DNA of 64,000 nt, from positions 1 to 64,000 of the forward strand of contig NZ_NESM01000007.1 of the NCBI RefSeq assembly GCF_002778285.1, read 5' to 3'. Both the position numbers and the translations under genes were made by a program. Of this stretch, positions 14,826-25,144 are shown piece after piece (position 1 is the stretch's first letter; each line of letters begins with the position of its first letter). This DNA is from Limnohabitans sp. 15K. Lineage in GTDB: Bacteria > Pseudomonadota > Gammaproteobacteria > Burkholderiales > Burkholderiaceae_C. Below the pieces are notes generated by a model that had not been told where the DNA came from, did not search any database, and saw only the letters and a program-made list of their open reading frames with translations.

Positions 14826-16487
14826 TCAGTGCACAGCCAATGCGCACCCACGCAGCATGGCCAAAAATTCTGACAGTGACCCAGGAAGACTGTCCCCTCG
14901 CCAAACAACATGTTGATCGGTCCTGCATAAAACCAACTTGTGTTTGTAAGCAGCAGGGATGTCTGATTGATCGACAAGATCAATGAGTGTCAATGGCATT
15001 TCTTGCGCTTGTGCGGCATCTAGGAAATGGTGAACATCGACGCTGGCATCTAACCGCAGCAAGCTGTAGCCTTTGCCCAGCAAGTCATAAAGAGATCTTC
15101 CATTGGACAACCAAAAATGCGGCGCACGGCAGCCTGGAAGGGTGGAGGGCGTGAATGACCCCATCGAGTACTCGGGTGCCGGCTCCGCTTCGTGCGCAAT
15201 GATTGGAGAGCCTTCGTAAAAATAACCAAAGTTGAGGCCTTCGCAGCAAAACTGCTGAACGTTCAAATCGTAGGCTTCGGTGCCAATCAAAGTGCGTGCA
15301 TCGTCGCCCGCTGAGTCCAAGGCTTCAATGTTTTGGGGCACGGCGCGTCTGGCCTTGATCATTTTTTGCGCATGGTTCATGACGAAATGCGAGACTTGTT
15401 CCGTGATGGGGTGGCGTTCTGCTTCGTAGGCGTCCAAAATGGACGGGTCTGCCCAGCCCTTTAAGGCCGCATCCAGCAACCAAGCCAGGTTGGTGGCATC
15501 CGCCAGGCCAGCATTCATGCCATACCCGGCATAGGGCACCCACAGGTGCGCCGCATCACCAGCCAGAAAGACGCGCTTTTCTCTGAAACGGTTGGACAGC
15601 AAACGCCTGCCCACCCAATCTTCTTTGGTGATGGTGTCGTATTTGAAATCGGCATCGACCCCCAAAATATGCCGAATCGACTGATCTCGATCGACCGAAT
15701 CAAATTCGGGTTCGTCCGGGTGCAGGTGGTTGTGCACCAACCAATTCTCACGACCATCGATAGCGAACACCGTGCCACATCGACGGGTGTTGACCGAGTA
15801 ATAGCACCAAGCAAGTTTGCCGGGCAATAAATTGGCCAGCTCGGGTGCTCGGATGTAAGTGGATTGGACACGTTGAATCATCTCGGTGCCTTCTAATTTG
15901 GCACCGATTTTTTTGCGCACAAATGAGCTGCCACCATCGCATCCAGCCAAGTATTTAACGCGCACCGTTTGGCTTGCTTGTGTGTCTAAATTCAGCAAGG
16001 TCGCCGTCACGCCGTCTTCGTCTTGCACGATGTCCGTGACTTGGGTTCTGTTGAGCAGCCTGACCCCTTCGTGAGACACAGCGTGCTTTAAAAGCAGTGG
16101 CTCCAAGTAGATTTGATTGATGCGGTGGGGCGGTTCTGGGGTGGCCCATCCGGTGTCAGGACCTTGCTTTTCGGTATAGCGATCCTTTCGACTTGGAATG
16201 GGAATTCGGGTCAATTCCATGCCGGTCATGCTGGTCCGAAAAACCACATCGTTCGGAAAGTCCTCGGGCAGTCCGGCGGCACGCAGTGTTGCCGCAACGC
16301 CCAGCCTTCTGAAGTGTTCCATGCTGCGGGCCGAGACATGGTTGCATTTCACATTGGGGGGGTGCCCAAACTCACGGATTTCGGCAAGCCACACTTTGAC
16401 GCCTCTTTGTGCCAAGTCGGTGGCCAAAGTGAGTCCGACGGGCCCTGCGCCCACCACCAATACATCGCTGTCAAATTCTGAGGTCAT
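14826..16487 (-). CDS. FAD-dependent aromatic hydroxylase (PheA/TfdB family)
   Basis: A 553-residue flavoprotein monooxygenase. The Rossmann motif GAGPVG is at residues 13-18, the CDGGSSFVRK (DG) motif lies mid-protein, GDAAHLWVPYAGYGMNAG binds FAD, and a thioredoxin-like C-terminal domain follows. Such enzymes hydroxylate phenols or other aromatics with NAD(P)H and O2. The gene follows the Bug protein gene with 8 bp between coding regions, so the pair should import and hydroxylate one aromatic acid or phenol. ATG at 16487 is preferred, because the longer frame would overlap the upstream gene by 43 bp. Confidence 0.8.
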   Translation of the reverse strand: MTSEFDSDVLVVGAGPVGLTLATDLAQRGVKVWLAEIREFGHPPNVKCNHVSARSMEHFRRLGVAATLRAAGLPEDFPNDVVFRTSMTGMELTRIPIPSRKDRYTEKQGPDTGWATPEPPHRINQIYLEPLLLKHAVSHEGVRLLNRTQVTDIVQDEDGVTATLLNLDTQASQTVRVKYLAGCDGGSSFVRKKIGAKLEGTEMIQRVQSTYIRAPELANLLPGKLAWCYYSVNTRRCGTVFAIDGRENWLVHNHLHPDEPEFDSVDRDQSIRHILGVDADFKYDTITKEDWVGRRLLSNRFREKRVFLAGDAAHLWVPYAGYGMNAGLADATNLAWLLDAALKGWADPSILDAYEAERHPITEQVSHFVMNHAQKMIKARRAVPQNIEALDSAGDDARTLIGTEAYDLNVQQFCCEGLNFGYFYEGSPIIAHEAEPAPEYSMGSFTPSTLPGCRAPHFWLSNGRSLYDLLGKGYSLLRLDASVDVHHFLDAAQAQEMPLTLIDLVDQSDIPAAYKHKLVLCRTDQHVVWRGDSLPGSLSEFLAMLRGCALAVH

Positions 16488-16495
16488 GGCAGGGC

Positions 16496-17485
16496 TCAAT
16501 TCAGTTTGATGTTCGCTTGTTTGATCACTTTGGCCCACTTCTGCGTTTCGCTTTTGATATAGGCGTCCAGTCCTTCAATGCTGGTGGCGATGGGCTCCAT
16601 GCCGTTTTGTCTCATTTGTGATTTGATTTGTTCGTCGTTCAAGGCCGCCGTGAATTCGGCGTTGAGTCGCTGAACGATTTGAGGAGATGTGCCTGCCGGT
16701 GCCACCAAACCAAACCAGCCTGTTGAGTCATAGCCTGTGAGGCCACTTTCTGACAGTGTGGGCACTTCGGGTAAGTTGCTCAACCGTTTGGGGCTCGTAA
16801 CGGCAAAGGCTTTGAGCTTGCCCGCTTTGATGTGCGGCAGGGCGGCCGCCAAGTCGGTGATGGAGAGTTGGATTTGCCCAGACAGCGTGTCCATGGCCGC
16901 AGGGCCAGAACCTCGGTAGGGCACTTCAATCAACTTGATGTCGGCCATTTGTGTGAAAAGGGCGGTGGACAAATGCATGGCGGTGCCATTGCCCCCATGG
17001 CCAATCGACACTTTGCCCGGTTGAGACCTGGCCAAAGCAATGACCTGCTGAATGTTCTCGGCTGGCACGGAAGGATGGCCAACCAGCACAAATGGGATGG
17101 AGGCCAACATGGTGATGGGCGCAAAATCTTTGGCCACTTCAAATGGCATTTGGGGATAAAGGCTGGAATTGGCTGTCAATCCACCCGCTGCACCCACACC
17201 CAGCACATAACCATCGGGCGCTGCCTTGGCCACCACACTTAAACCGATGTTGCCGCCAGCGCCAGGTCGGTTGTCAATAACCAAAGGCTGACCTAATTTT
17301 TCATTGAGGCGAGTGGACAATATTCGAATGATCGCGTCTGAGCTACCGCCGGGCGGAAAAGTGACGACCATTTTGATCGGCCGGCTGGGGTAATCGGGCG
17401 TCTGCCCAAAGCTTGTCATGGCCAGCAAACTGGCAAAGCAAAAAATCGAAAGCCAACGCAAAAATGACACGGAATGACGGCTCAT
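16496..17485 (-). CDS. Bug family (TctC) periplasmic solute-binding protein
   Basis: A 329-residue substrate-binding protein with a signal peptide (cleavage near TSFGQ). Family motifs are YPSRPIKMVVTFPPGGSSD, VIDNRPGAGGNIG, and the ANSSLYP and SIGHGGNGTAMHL pieces. Bug proteins bind carboxylates such as aromatic acids, nicotinate or tricarboxylates. Most Bug genes in Burkholderiales, like this one, lack adjacent TctA/TctB permease genes. It leads a two-gene unit with the aromatic hydroxylase, and an AGGAG site lies before the ATG. Confidence 0.85.
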   Translation of the reverse strand: MSRHSVSFLRWLSIFCFASLLAMTSFGQTPDYPSRPIKMVVTFPPGGSSDAIIRILSTRLNEKLGQPLVIDNRPGAGGNIGLSVVAKAAPDGYVLGVGAAGGLTANSSLYPQMPFEVAKDFAPITMLASIPFVLVGHPSVPAENIQQVIALARSQPGKVSIGHGGNGTAMHLSTALFTQMADIKLIEVPYRGSGPAAMDTLSGQIQLSITDLAAALPHIKAGKLKAFAVTSPKRLSNLPEVPTLSESGLTGYDSTGWFGLVAPAGTSPQIVQRLNAEFTAALNDEQIKSQMRQNGMEPIATSIEGLDAYIKSETQKWAKVIKQANIKLN

Positions 17486-17560
17486 AAGAACTCCTAGATT
17501 GGAGTTAATATAGACGCGCCCTTCTTCGCATTCAATAGGGTTTAAACCTAAACGGTCCTG

Positions 17561-17851
17561 TCAAATCTTGTTGCGCGACAGCGTGCAGTTTTTGTATCTG
17601 CGGTAAAAATCCAAAGCATGGGCCAGTCCAGCGAGGCTCAGACAAACAAACACGTCGACACCCAATTCCGGTGGCGCTGCAAATCGAAGAGCGAGCATCA
17701 ACAGCCAACCAGGCAGAAGCCCCGCGCTGATGTCGGCAAAACTCAAGCCGTTTTTTGTTTGGGTGCTTCTAAAGCTCAAGAAGAGCCACTCGCACACCGT
17801 GAAAAGCAAAATGGCGTCGACCCAGATGATTGGAATGCTGTTGAGGTTCAA
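17561..17851 (-). CDS. small membrane protein of unknown function
   Basis: A 96-residue protein with three hydrophobic segments (about residues 8-27, 43-60 and 66-82) and a basic C-terminus. I recognise no family. It is encoded between the patatin gene and the Bug gene on the same strand, with about 45 bp on the patatin side. The coding call rests on hydrophobic periodicity and the absence of a better overlapping frame. Confidence 0.55.
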   Translation of the reverse strand: MNLNSIPIIWVDAILLFTVCEWLFLSFRSTQTKNGLSFADISAGLLPGWLLMLALRFAAPPELGVDVFVCLSLAGLAHALDFYRRYKNCTLSRNKI

Positions 17852-17895
17852 AGCGACTCTCCCGTGTTCAAACGCTCTTGAGTTTAGCTTTGACC

Positions 17896-19065
17896 TTACC
17901 AGCCAAAAAACTGGTGAATGTCATCACGCTGGGCCTGAGCATCGGCTTCGCCCAAGGCAATCAGTTCGCGGGTGTAAACGGCTTCAAACAACAGGTAGCT
18001 CACGAGGGCATTGCCTTGGCCTTGAAGCGTGCTGAGGCTGGCCCCCATGGTTCGCAACAGGCTTTTGACCGTGTTGGGCAATGCCTCTGCGTGCCTTGCT
18101 GCGATCACATCCAAGCGTTGAGAGGGTGCGATCAGGAGCAATTGCACCGGACGCAGGTGTGTGGACTCGCGTTTGTCCTCCGGTATCAACGCCAATGTTT
18201 GGTTGATGCGCTGCATGCGTTCGACGTCCACCGCCAAAGAGTCCAGAAAAATGCTGGACAAGGCATGGCCTGCAATATGGGCCAAAGAAGGGTAGCTGAG
18301 TTCGCCAGTGTCTTTTTTGGGCGGCTCCAGCATACGTCCTGCGCCCACCACCAATATTTTGCTGGCACCCAAATGGATGGCAGGCGAAATCGGGGCCGTT
18401 TGGCGCATGGAGCCGTCGCCAAAAAAAGCACAACCCTGAGGCCCTTTGAGGCGCATGGCTGGAAAAATAAAAGGAATGGCCGAGCTGGCAAGCAGGTGAT
18501 CGTGCGACAGAGGGCCTTGCTGGGCCAGCCGCTGATTGCGAATCCAAGGCGTGACGGTATGCCTGCTGTCGTAGAAAGTGACGTGCTCCCCAGTGCTGTA
18601 GTTGGAAGCCGTGATGGCCAGTGCACGCAAATGCCCTTGTTCCAACAGGTCAGGCAATCGCTGCAGGTCTATCCTGTCGGCCAGCAATTGACTCAAAGGG
18701 TCGTTGTTCAAAAGTGATTTTGGACGAAAGCGCTTTTGTGTGATCAGCCAACCCAATGAGAGCAAAGAAATCCAGCGTGCGCCGGAACGGATCATGCCCA
18801 GGACGTCGGAGCGATAAACCTGCTCGACCTGGAAATTTCGCCAAACATCGACCAATTCGTCCATGGCCGCGTCAAATCGGTCGGCATTGCTGGCCAAAAA
18901 TGCGGCATTGATGGCACCAGCCGATGTGCCAGAAATTACCGGAAAAGGGTTCCCTTGAGCGGCGCCAGCTTCGCGTCGCATGCGGCCAATGGCCGACAAC
19001 ACGCCGACTTGGTAGGCTGCACGGGCGCCACCGCCAGAGAGAATGAGACCGGTTGTTTGAGACAT
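17896..19065 (-). CDS. patatin-like phospholipase
   Basis: A 389-residue patatin-family serine lipase. It has the oxyanion loop GGGARAAYQVG (11-21), nucleophile Ser48 in GTSAG and the catalytic Asp in FFGDGS (Asp217), forming the Ser-Asp dyad. There is no signal peptide. Such proteins cleave acyl chains from phospholipids; some are effectors, but no secretion genes are near. The start at 19065 places the domain at the very N-terminus as in relatives. An upstream in-frame start at 19113 would add 16 residues, and neither has a clear ribosome-binding site. Confidence 0.8.
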   Translation of the reverse strand: MSQTTGLILSGGGARAAYQVGVLSAIGRMRREAGAAQGNPFPVISGTSAGAINAAFLASNADRFDAAMDELVDVWRNFQVEQVYRSDVLGMIRSGARWISLLSLGWLITQKRFRPKSLLNNDPLSQLLADRIDLQRLPDLLEQGHLRALAITASNYSTGEHVTFYDSRHTVTPWIRNQRLAQQGPLSHDHLLASSAIPFIFPAMRLKGPQGCAFFGDGSMRQTAPISPAIHLGASKILVVGAGRMLEPPKKDTGELSYPSLAHIAGHALSSIFLDSLAVDVERMQRINQTLALIPEDKRESTHLRPVQLLLIAPSQRLDVIAARHAEALPNTVKSLLRTMGASLSTLQGQGNALVSYLLFEAVYTRELIALGEADAQAQRDDIHQFFGW

Positions 19066-19249
19066 GGAGGAGATCGTAGGGGTGTTTTGGCCATCTGAAA
19101 ATGGTAAAAACACTTGGTATGTGGCCGTTCTAGGTGCTTGGCCAAATAAATGCCGTTTTTATAGATTTATGTTCACCATCAGTTGTTAAAATCAGTTTTA
19201 GCTTGTAATGCGACAAATTTCTGAATTTACAAATCTCTAACCCCTATTT

Positions 19250-19633
19250 ATGACCACCATTTTGCTCGTTGAGGATGAGGTCTTGTTGCGCGAAGGCGTT
19301 CAAGAAACGTTGGAGATGTTTGGTTACACGGTCATCGGTGCTGGCGACGGTCTGGAGGCACTGGAATGGTTAGAGCAAACGCCCATTTCTTTGATCATCA
19401 CAGACTTGGTCATGCCCAAAATGAATGGCGTGGCCTTCATTGAGCAAGTTCGCATCAAATACCCGAGATTGCCCATCATTGTGGCCTCCGGTAGCACCGA
19501 GTCAGTGACCAGTCGGCTTGGCATCGACACGATTCACGTTCCAGGCGCGACGGCTTGCATCACCAAGCCGTTCAAGAGTCAGGACCTTATGGACTTGGTA
19601 GCCCAGGTCATCACGGACGATGTTGCGCAGTGA
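19250..19633 (+). CDS. single-domain response regulator (CheY-like)
   Basis: A 127-residue receiver domain with no output domain. It has an acidic pair in LVEDEV, phosphoacceptor Asp52 (IITDLVMP), Ser/Thr in VASGST, and Lys107 in ITKPF. It lies 88 bp before the chemoreceptor gene on the same strand, which suggests it works in the same taxis or phosphorelay pathway. No histidine kinase is adjacent. Confidence 0.85.
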   Translation: MTTILLVEDEVLLREGVQETLEMFGYTVIGAGDGLEALEWLEQTPISLIITDLVMPKMNGVAFIEQVRIKYPRLPIIVASGSTESVTSRLGIDTIHVPGATACITKPFKSQDLMDLVAQVITDDVAQ

Positions 19634-19721
19634 ACGGCACCTGAATCTGGCAATTTTCGCCAAAACCCAATACCAATCGTCGTCATTGAAGAATATGACG
19701 ATTTGAATGAAGGAATTCATC

Positions 19722-22058
19722 ATGGCCTTGTCCGTTGAAACTTTGAAAATACGAACCAAGTTGACACTGTTGGTCCTGCCCTTGTTGGTCACCCTGGGTG
19801 TTTTATCGGTTGACAAGGTCTTGGGTTATTGGAGTGAAAAAAACCAATATGAGTTGAGCGCTTCGGTGGTTACTGAGGTGGCCACCCTTGGGCAGTTGGT
19901 GCACGAGTTGCAGTCCGAGCGAGGCATGACTGCCGGATTTCTGGCCTCTGGCGGCAGCGAGGCCACTGCCAATGCGCTCAAAGGCCAGCGCGTTAAAACC
20001 GACGCCATGTTGGGGCAAGCCACACAGACGGTGACGTACTTGACCGCTTCCTCTTCAGCGGGTTCTTCAGCCAATGGACCGGAACAAGGTCTAGACGCCT
20101 TGCGTCAGGCACTGACACTCAAGCGCCAAGAAATTGACAACAAGGCCATGACGGGCGCATTGGCCATCCAGTGGTATTCAGGTCGCATCAGCACTTTGAT
20201 CGACACCATTGACAAGGCAGTAGCCGATGCGCCCTCTGTCGATTTTGCTCAACGCATCCGTGCCTACAGTTTTTTGGTCAGTTACAAAGAATACGCCGGT
20301 CGTGAGCGGGCGGCCATCAACGGCACTTTGACGGCCAACAAACCCCTTGGTTCTGCGCCTTTGTCCCAGCTGATCGGCAATATCGCCCGCCAAGAAAATT
20401 TTGACAAGCTTTACCGTGAAACGGCCAGTGCACAAGATGTGCAATCGTTGACACAAGCGCTGGACAAGCCTGCGGTGAAAGAGGCTTTGTCCATGCGCAA
20501 CGAGGTCTTGAAAAAGGCGGCTGACGGTGATTACGAAATCGCCCCGAGCGCCTGGTGGGCGGCCATTTCAGAGAAGATGAACATTCTCAAAGCACAAGAC
20601 GACCAATTGACCAAGCAGCTCAGTGAGCACTCGCGCAAATTGTCTGAGCAAGCGGCTTTGAGCTTTTGGGTGGTCAGCGCTGTTTTGGTGGGTTTGACAT
20701 TGTTGTTTTTGACCTTGACCTTTTGGATCACACGCAGCATTCAAAAGCCTTTGCAATCGTTGCAAAGCTCGATGAACCAAATCGCTGAAAACTTTGACCT
20801 GTCGCACCGCGTCAGTGTCCTGGGTTCTGACGAGATCGCGATGACGTCGGCCTCTTTCAACCGCATGATGCAAGTCATTGGCGATGCCTTGGTGGAAGTC
20901 AACAGCGTCATGGCCGCTGTGGCCGTAGGTGACTTCTCCAAGCCTGTGCAGGCCTCCCTCAAAGGCGACATGGACAAGCTCAAAACCTCGGTCAACACCA
21001 GCTTGGCCCAAGTTGAAACCACCATTGCCAGCTTGAATCAAGCCATGCAAGCTTTGTATTCGGGTAATTTCGCCTACACGGTGGAATCCAACGCTCAGGG
21101 TGAATATGGCAAAGCTTTGGACAGCGCCCAACGTGCGATGTCTTCGTTGAAACTCATGTTGGGTGATGTGGGTCAGGTCATGCAACAAGTGGCCAATGGT
21201 GACCTGAGCCACCGCGTCCATGCGGATGGCTTGGGGGATTTGTTGGATCTGCGCGAGAACGTCAATGCATCTTTGGATGCGCTGGTGAAGTCCATGCGCG
21301 AGATCAACATGAACACCCGTCAACTCGCGGCTGCTTCACGGGAAACGGCAGAGGCCATCAGCCAGATTGCCGACGGTGCTCAGAACCAAACGATGGCCAT
21401 CAGTCAAGTGACTGTGGCTGTGCGGCAATCGAGTCTGGCGATCGGCGATGTCACCAAAAACACAGAAATGGCGTCCGACAAATCTCGCGAATCCGTGACA
21501 CGGGTCCAAGCAAGCGTCGAAAAAATGGCTGCCATGGTCAACATGGTGACGGCCATTGCCAGCAACTCGGAAAAGATCAGCAAAATCACCGAAGTGATTG
21601 AAAAGATTGCGAATAAAACCAACCTCTTGTCATTGAATGCGGCCATCGAAGCTGCGCGTGCCGGAGAGCATGGCAAAGGCTTTGCGGTCGTTGCAGACGA
21701 AGTCGGCAAATTGGCGGTGAGCAGTGCTGCCAGCTCTCAAGAAATCGCGCTCCTGGTCAAGGCCGCATCCAGCGAAACAGCCAAGGCGGTGTCTGCAGTC
21801 AACGAAGTCAGCAACGACATGGTTCAAGTGGGTGAGATTTCTCAGACCACAGACAGCTTGTTGCAACGCATCTCTTCTTCATTGGAAGAGCAGTCCAGCG
21901 CCATTGATGAGATCAACTCCAACTTGTCGGGCCTTGACCGCATTGCGAACAGCAATGCGGCCGCTTCAGAAGAGATGACGGCCAGTGTCATGTCTTTGTC
22001 CAGCAGCGCCGATGCGACTCGGCGCGAAGTGGCGCGTTTCACATTAGAAGCCTCTTGA
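19722..22058 (+). CDS. methyl-accepting chemotaxis protein with NIT sensor and multiple HAMP domains
   Basis: A 778-residue chemoreceptor. A transmembrane helix (13-30) is followed by a periplasmic NIT-like sensor (about 45-290, with the [13 protein letters not shown] motif), a second helix (about 312-335), and at least three HAMP-like segments (about 336-530). The cytoplasmic signalling domain has the conserved hairpin tip [19 protein letters not shown] near residues 625-645. NIT domains are associated with nitrate/nitrite sensing, but ligands vary. ATG at 19722 has AAGGA 8 bp upstream and is preferred to the ATG at 19707. Confidence 0.85.
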   Translation: MALSVETLKIRTKLTLLVLPLLVTLGVLSVDKVLGYWSEKNQYELSASVVTEVATLGQLVHELQSERGMTAGFLASGGSEATANALKGQRVKTDAMLGQATQTVTYLTASSSAGSSANGPEQGLDALRQALTLKRQEIDNKAMTGALAIQWYSGRISTLIDTIDKAVADAPSVDFAQRIRAYSFLVSYKEYAGRERAAINGTLTANKPLGSAPLSQLIGNIARQENFDKLYRETASAQDVQSLTQALDKPAVKEALSMRNEVLKKAADGDYEIAPSAWWAAISEKMNILKAQDDQLTKQLSEHSRKLSEQAALSFWVVSAVLVGLTLLFLTLTFWITRSIQKPLQSLQSSMNQIAENFDLSHRVSVLGSDEIAMTSASFNRMMQVIGDALVEVNSVMAAVAVGDFSKPVQASLKGDMDKLKTSVNTSLAQVETTIASLNQAMQALYSGNFAYTVESNAQGEYGKALDSAQRAMSSLKLMLGDVGQVMQQVANGDLSHRVHADGLGDLLDLRENVNASLDALVKSMREINMNTRQLAAASRETAEAISQIADGAQNQTMAISQVTVAVRQSSLAIGDVTKNTEMASDKSRESVTRVQASVEKMAAMVNMVTAIASNSEKISKITEVIEKIANKTNLLSLNAAIEAARAGEHGKGFAVVADEVGKLAVSSAASSQEIALLVKAASSETAKAVSAVNEVSNDMVQVGEISQTTDSLLQRISSSLEEQSSAIDEINSNLSGLDRIANSNAAASEEMTASVMSLSSSADATRREVARFTLEAS

Positions 22059-22100
22059 AGCCTTCGAGCTGCTCAGCCAATGGCTGAGCAGCTGGGCTTC
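22058..22100. terminator. bidirectional hairpin between chemoreceptor and Bug genes
   Basis: AGCTGCTCAGCC (22067-22078) pairs with GGCTGAGCAGCT (22082-22093), and outer GAAGCC/GGCTTC extends the stem. It overlaps the end of both convergent genes. There is no long T-tract, so efficiency is uncertain. Confidence 0.6.
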
Positions 22101-23067
22101 ATTCGAGCTTGATGCCCGCTTCTTTCACCACTTTGCCCCATTTGTCGAGTTCCGAGACCATCAGCTGAGACAGTGCTGCAGGCGTCGACAAGCTGACCTC
22201 CACGCCGGCCTCATACATGGCCTTTTGGGTTTCTGGCGTGTTCATGATTTTGGCAATGTCGCTGTTCAGGCGGTTGACGATGTTGGCGGGCGTACCGGCT
22301 GGGGCCAACAGGGCCAACCAAATCGTGGCGTCGTAACCGGGCACACCCGCTTCTTGCATCGTGGGCACATTTGGCAGTTGGGGAATGCGTTTGGCACTGG
22401 TCACGGCCAAGGCGTTCAGTCGGCCGTTGGGCACTTGGGCCAGCGCATTGGGTACGCCCGCAAAACTGCTCTCAATCACACCCGCCACCAAGTCGGTGGT
22501 CGCCAAGTTGCTGCTGCGGTAGGGCACATGCTTGAGCTGTGTCTTGGTCATGGACGCAAACAAGCCGCCAATCAAATGTTGTGCACTGCCATTGCCAGAT
22601 GAGGCGAAATGGATGTTGTTGGGCTGCGACTTGGCCAGAGCGATGAATTCCTGCACGTTTTTGGCAGGCACCTTGGGGTTGGTCAACAATACATAAGGCG
22701 AGTCCACCAGTTTGGTCACGGGCGCGAAGGCCTTGATCGGATCGTAGGGGACGTTCTTGTAAATCCAAGGGCTGATCACATGGGTGGACGAGACGATCAG
22801 CAGTGTGTGGCCGTCCGGTGCCGATTTGGCGACTTGGTCGGAGCCGATCATGGAGCCCGCGCCAGGTTTGTTTTCAATCACCACTGGCTGGCCCAGGCTT
22901 TCACCCAGCTTCACACCCAAAATGCGGGCCACCACATCGGTGAAACCGCCAGGCCCAAAGGGCACCACAATCTTGACGGGTTTTGTGGGGTAGTTTTGGG
23001 CCATCACGACACCACCCGACAAGGTCAACAAGGCTGCAGTGCAAACGGTGCTCAATAGCTTTTTCAT
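22099..23067 (-). CDS. Bug family (TctC) periplasmic solute-binding protein
   Basis: A 322-residue binding protein with a signal peptide (VVMAQ-N). Family motifs include YPTKPVKIVVPFGPGGFTD, VIENKPGAGSMIG, SSGNGSAQHL and GVPGYDATIWLALLAPAGTP. It ends a minus-strand operon behind two alpha/beta hydrolases (4 bp gap to the nearer one). The layout suggests uptake of an ester or ring-cleavage product that the hydrolases process; the ligand is unknown. No permease genes are present. Confidence 0.85.
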   Translation of the reverse strand: MKKLLSTVCTAALLTLSGGVVMAQNYPTKPVKIVVPFGPGGFTDVVARILGVKLGESLGQPVVIENKPGAGSMIGSDQVAKSAPDGHTLLIVSSTHVISPWIYKNVPYDPIKAFAPVTKLVDSPYVLLTNPKVPAKNVQEFIALAKSQPNNIHFASSGNGSAQHLIGGLFASMTKTQLKHVPYRSSNLATTDLVAGVIESSFAGVPNALAQVPNGRLNALAVTSAKRIPQLPNVPTMQEAGVPGYDATIWLALLAPAGTPANIVNRLNSDIAKIMNTPETQKAMYEAGVEVSLSTPAALSQLMVSELDKWGKVVKEAGIKLE

Positions 23068-23070
23068 GAC

Positions 23071-23985
23071 TTATCCTTTGTACGAGGGTTCGGGTTGCGA
23101 AAAGAAGCTGTGCAGAATTTGGTAAACCATCAAATGGTTTTTCTGCTGAAAGCTGGCGTGCGAGATGCCTTGCATGATGCTGAATTGCTTGTTGGTGCAG
23201 GGCAGTAATTTGAAGAAGTTGAGCAAATCGTCCAGGCTGGCAATGCCGTCGTACTCGCCGCGCATGATGAGCGTGGCCGCCTTGACTTGGGTCGGGTCTA
23301 CCAAGGGCAGCTTGGAGCACATGTCGACATAGGTGCCCGTGGGCATGGACGAGTCGAGCGTGAGGATGGCATCGGCAAACGCGTCTTTGGTGGCCTCGTC
23401 GGCACACGCTGCGTGGTCGCGGTTGAAGATGCTGTGCACAAACGCGCGGTCAATGGGGCGGCTGTTTTTGGCCAAAAACTCCGGCAATTTTTTGGCACGT
23501 TCGGCCAGTGTGGGGCTGCCTTCGCCCGTCCACACAAAGGCATCGAGTGCAATTTTGGCCACGCGCTCGGGGTGGCGTTGCGCAAACAAGGCTGCCTTCA
23601 GGGCACCCGAAGAAATGCCGTAGACCAACAGCTGCTTTGCGCCAGTGGTTTTCAGAATGTATTCGCTGCCTGCGGCCAGGTCATCGGCACCGTTGCTGAT
23701 GTCGAAGTTGATGGGCCGGTGTTTGTCCGAGCGGCCATAGCCCTCGTTGTCCATGCACCAGGTGTCAAAACCGCGCTCCGCAAACCAGTCCATCACCGAA
23801 GAGTGGGGCCGGCCGGGAACGTGCAAATCGAAAGTGGGTTGTGAGGCCATGGACGAGCCATGCACAAAAAAAATCGTCCCGGCATGTGGGACTTGGGGGG
23901 ATGCGGCCTTGTGCCATAAAAAAAGACGAATGTCTCCTTTGTGAGTCCAGTGCTCTTGGCCGCCTGACCATTGAACGATCGTCAT
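23071..23985 (-). CDS. alpha/beta hydrolase (paralogue of next gene)
   Basis: A 304-residue cytosolic hydrolase. It has oxyanion motif FVHGSS (41-45), nucleophile Ser125 in YGISSGAL, acid Asp246 (GEYDGIA) and His276 (ISHAS). It aligns end to end with the product of 24101-25054, including the VMDFFAERG-, DxEGYGRS-, GEGSPTL- and PTGTYVDMC-like blocks, so the two arose by duplication. ATG at 23985 is preferred, with CAGGAG 8 bp upstream; the longer frame reaching 24135 would overlap the preceding gene. Substrate unknown. Confidence 0.8.
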   Translation of the reverse strand: MTIVQWSGGQEHWTHKGDIRLFLWHKAASPQVPHAGTIFFVHGSSMASQPTFDLHVPGRPHSSVMDWFAERGFDTWCMDNEGYGRSDKHRPINFDISNGADDLAAGSEYILKTTGAKQLLVYGISSGALKAALFAQRHPERVAKIALDAFVWTGEGSPTLAERAKKLPEFLAKNSRPIDRAFVHSIFNRDHAACADEATKDAFADAILTLDSSMPTGTYVDMCSKLPLVDPTQVKAATLIMRGEYDGIASLDDLLNFFKLLPCTNKQFSIMQGISHASFQQKNHLMVYQILHSFFSQPEPSYKG

Positions 23986-24100
23986 GTTGTTTGTCTCCTG
24001 ATCGGAATTGGGTGCTTTGAATCGAGCCTCTTTTGGGCCCTCGATGCCCTGCTGGGCATGGTGCACAGCAGGGTCGAACTGACACGCCTCAAGTGCGCAT

Positions 24101-25054
24101 TTACATCGGCGCTTTGAGGAAGTTTTCCAAAGCAAAGTGGAACTTGTTGCGTACCACGCCCATCATGGGGTTGTGTGCAATGCCAGACAGCACCACAAAC
24201 TGCTTGTCTTTGGTGGGTAAGCGTGTGAAGAAGTCGAGCAAATCGGGTTCGGCGGCAATGCCATCGAACTCACCACGGATGACCAGGGTGGGGCAGGGGA
24301 TGGCTTCGGGCTTGGCCAAAGGCAAGTTGGCACACATGTCCACATAGGTGCCGGTCGGCACTTCGCTCACCAAAGGCAACTCAGCCGCAGCAATCGCCTT
24401 GGGCACGCTGTCTTCGCTGGAGCCAGGTTTGTCGCGGTTGAACATGCCTTCATAAAAGGCCAGGTCTACTTTACGGCGAGGGCTGGTGCTGTACTCAGGC
24501 AGTTTTTTGCGGCGTTGCTCCAAAGTGGGCGAACCCTCTCCGGTGTAGACCAGCGCTGACAGGCCAAGGCGCGACACGGTTTCAGGGTGCGCTTCGGTGT
24601 ACAGGCAAGCGCGCAGGGCACCTGAGGATGAACCGAAAATGTTGATTTTTTCAACGCCCGTTTCCTGCAAGATGAAGGGCACGACAGAAGCCAAGTCTTT
24701 GGCACCGGTGCGCACGTCGCTGTTGCCACGACCGGACCAGCTGGAGCGGCCATAGCCCTCGTGGTCGACGGTCCAAACGTCGTAGCCGCGCTCGGCAAAG
24801 AAATCCATGACCGAATAGTCTTTTCCGCCAGGTACTTGCAGGTCATAGGTGTTGCGTCCCGACACGGTGGAGCCGTGGACCAACAACAAAACGGGCTTGG
24901 TTGCCTCGCCCGCTACGGGGGCAGTGGCGCGCTTGCGGTAAACATACAGGCGAACGTCTTCGCGGTTGACAAAATATTCTTGACTCCAGATCACGGTGGT
25001 ACTGCCTTGGGTGATGGTTAAAAAAACAGATTCAGCCTGCGTAAGGAAACCCAC
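24101..25054 (-). CDS. alpha/beta hydrolase
   Basis: A 317-residue hydrolase and first gene of the operon. It has LVHGST oxyanion motif, Ser143 in FGSSSGAL, acid in GEFDGIA and His in GIAHNP. The start is uncertain: GTG at 25054 gives the longest product, while the paralogue downstream begins at a point equivalent to residue 19 here, and a GTG exists near there. It is divergent from the LysR gene with about 90 bp between starts, so the LysR protein probably controls it. Confidence 0.8.
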   Translation of the reverse strand: MGFLTQAESVFLTITQGSTTVIWSQEYFVNREDVRLYVYRKRATAPVAGEATKPVLLLVHGSTVSGRNTYDLQVPGGKDYSVMDFFAERGYDVWTVDHEGYGRSSWSGRGNSDVRTGAKDLASVVPFILQETGVEKINIFGSSSGALRACLYTEAHPETVSRLGLSALVYTGEGSPTLEQRRKKLPEYSTSPRRKVDLAFYEGMFNRDKPGSSEDSVPKAIAAAELPLVSEVPTGTYVDMCANLPLAKPEAIPCPTLVIRGEFDGIAAEPDLLDFFTRLPTKDKQFVVLSGIAHNPMMGVVRNKFHFALENFLKAPM

Positions 25055-25144
25055 AACAAGGACAAAACCTGCAAATGACTATACTTTTGTGAAGATGTCT
25101 ATGGAAGAGGTTTTCGTGAATTCATTGTTTACAGGCTGGCCCCG

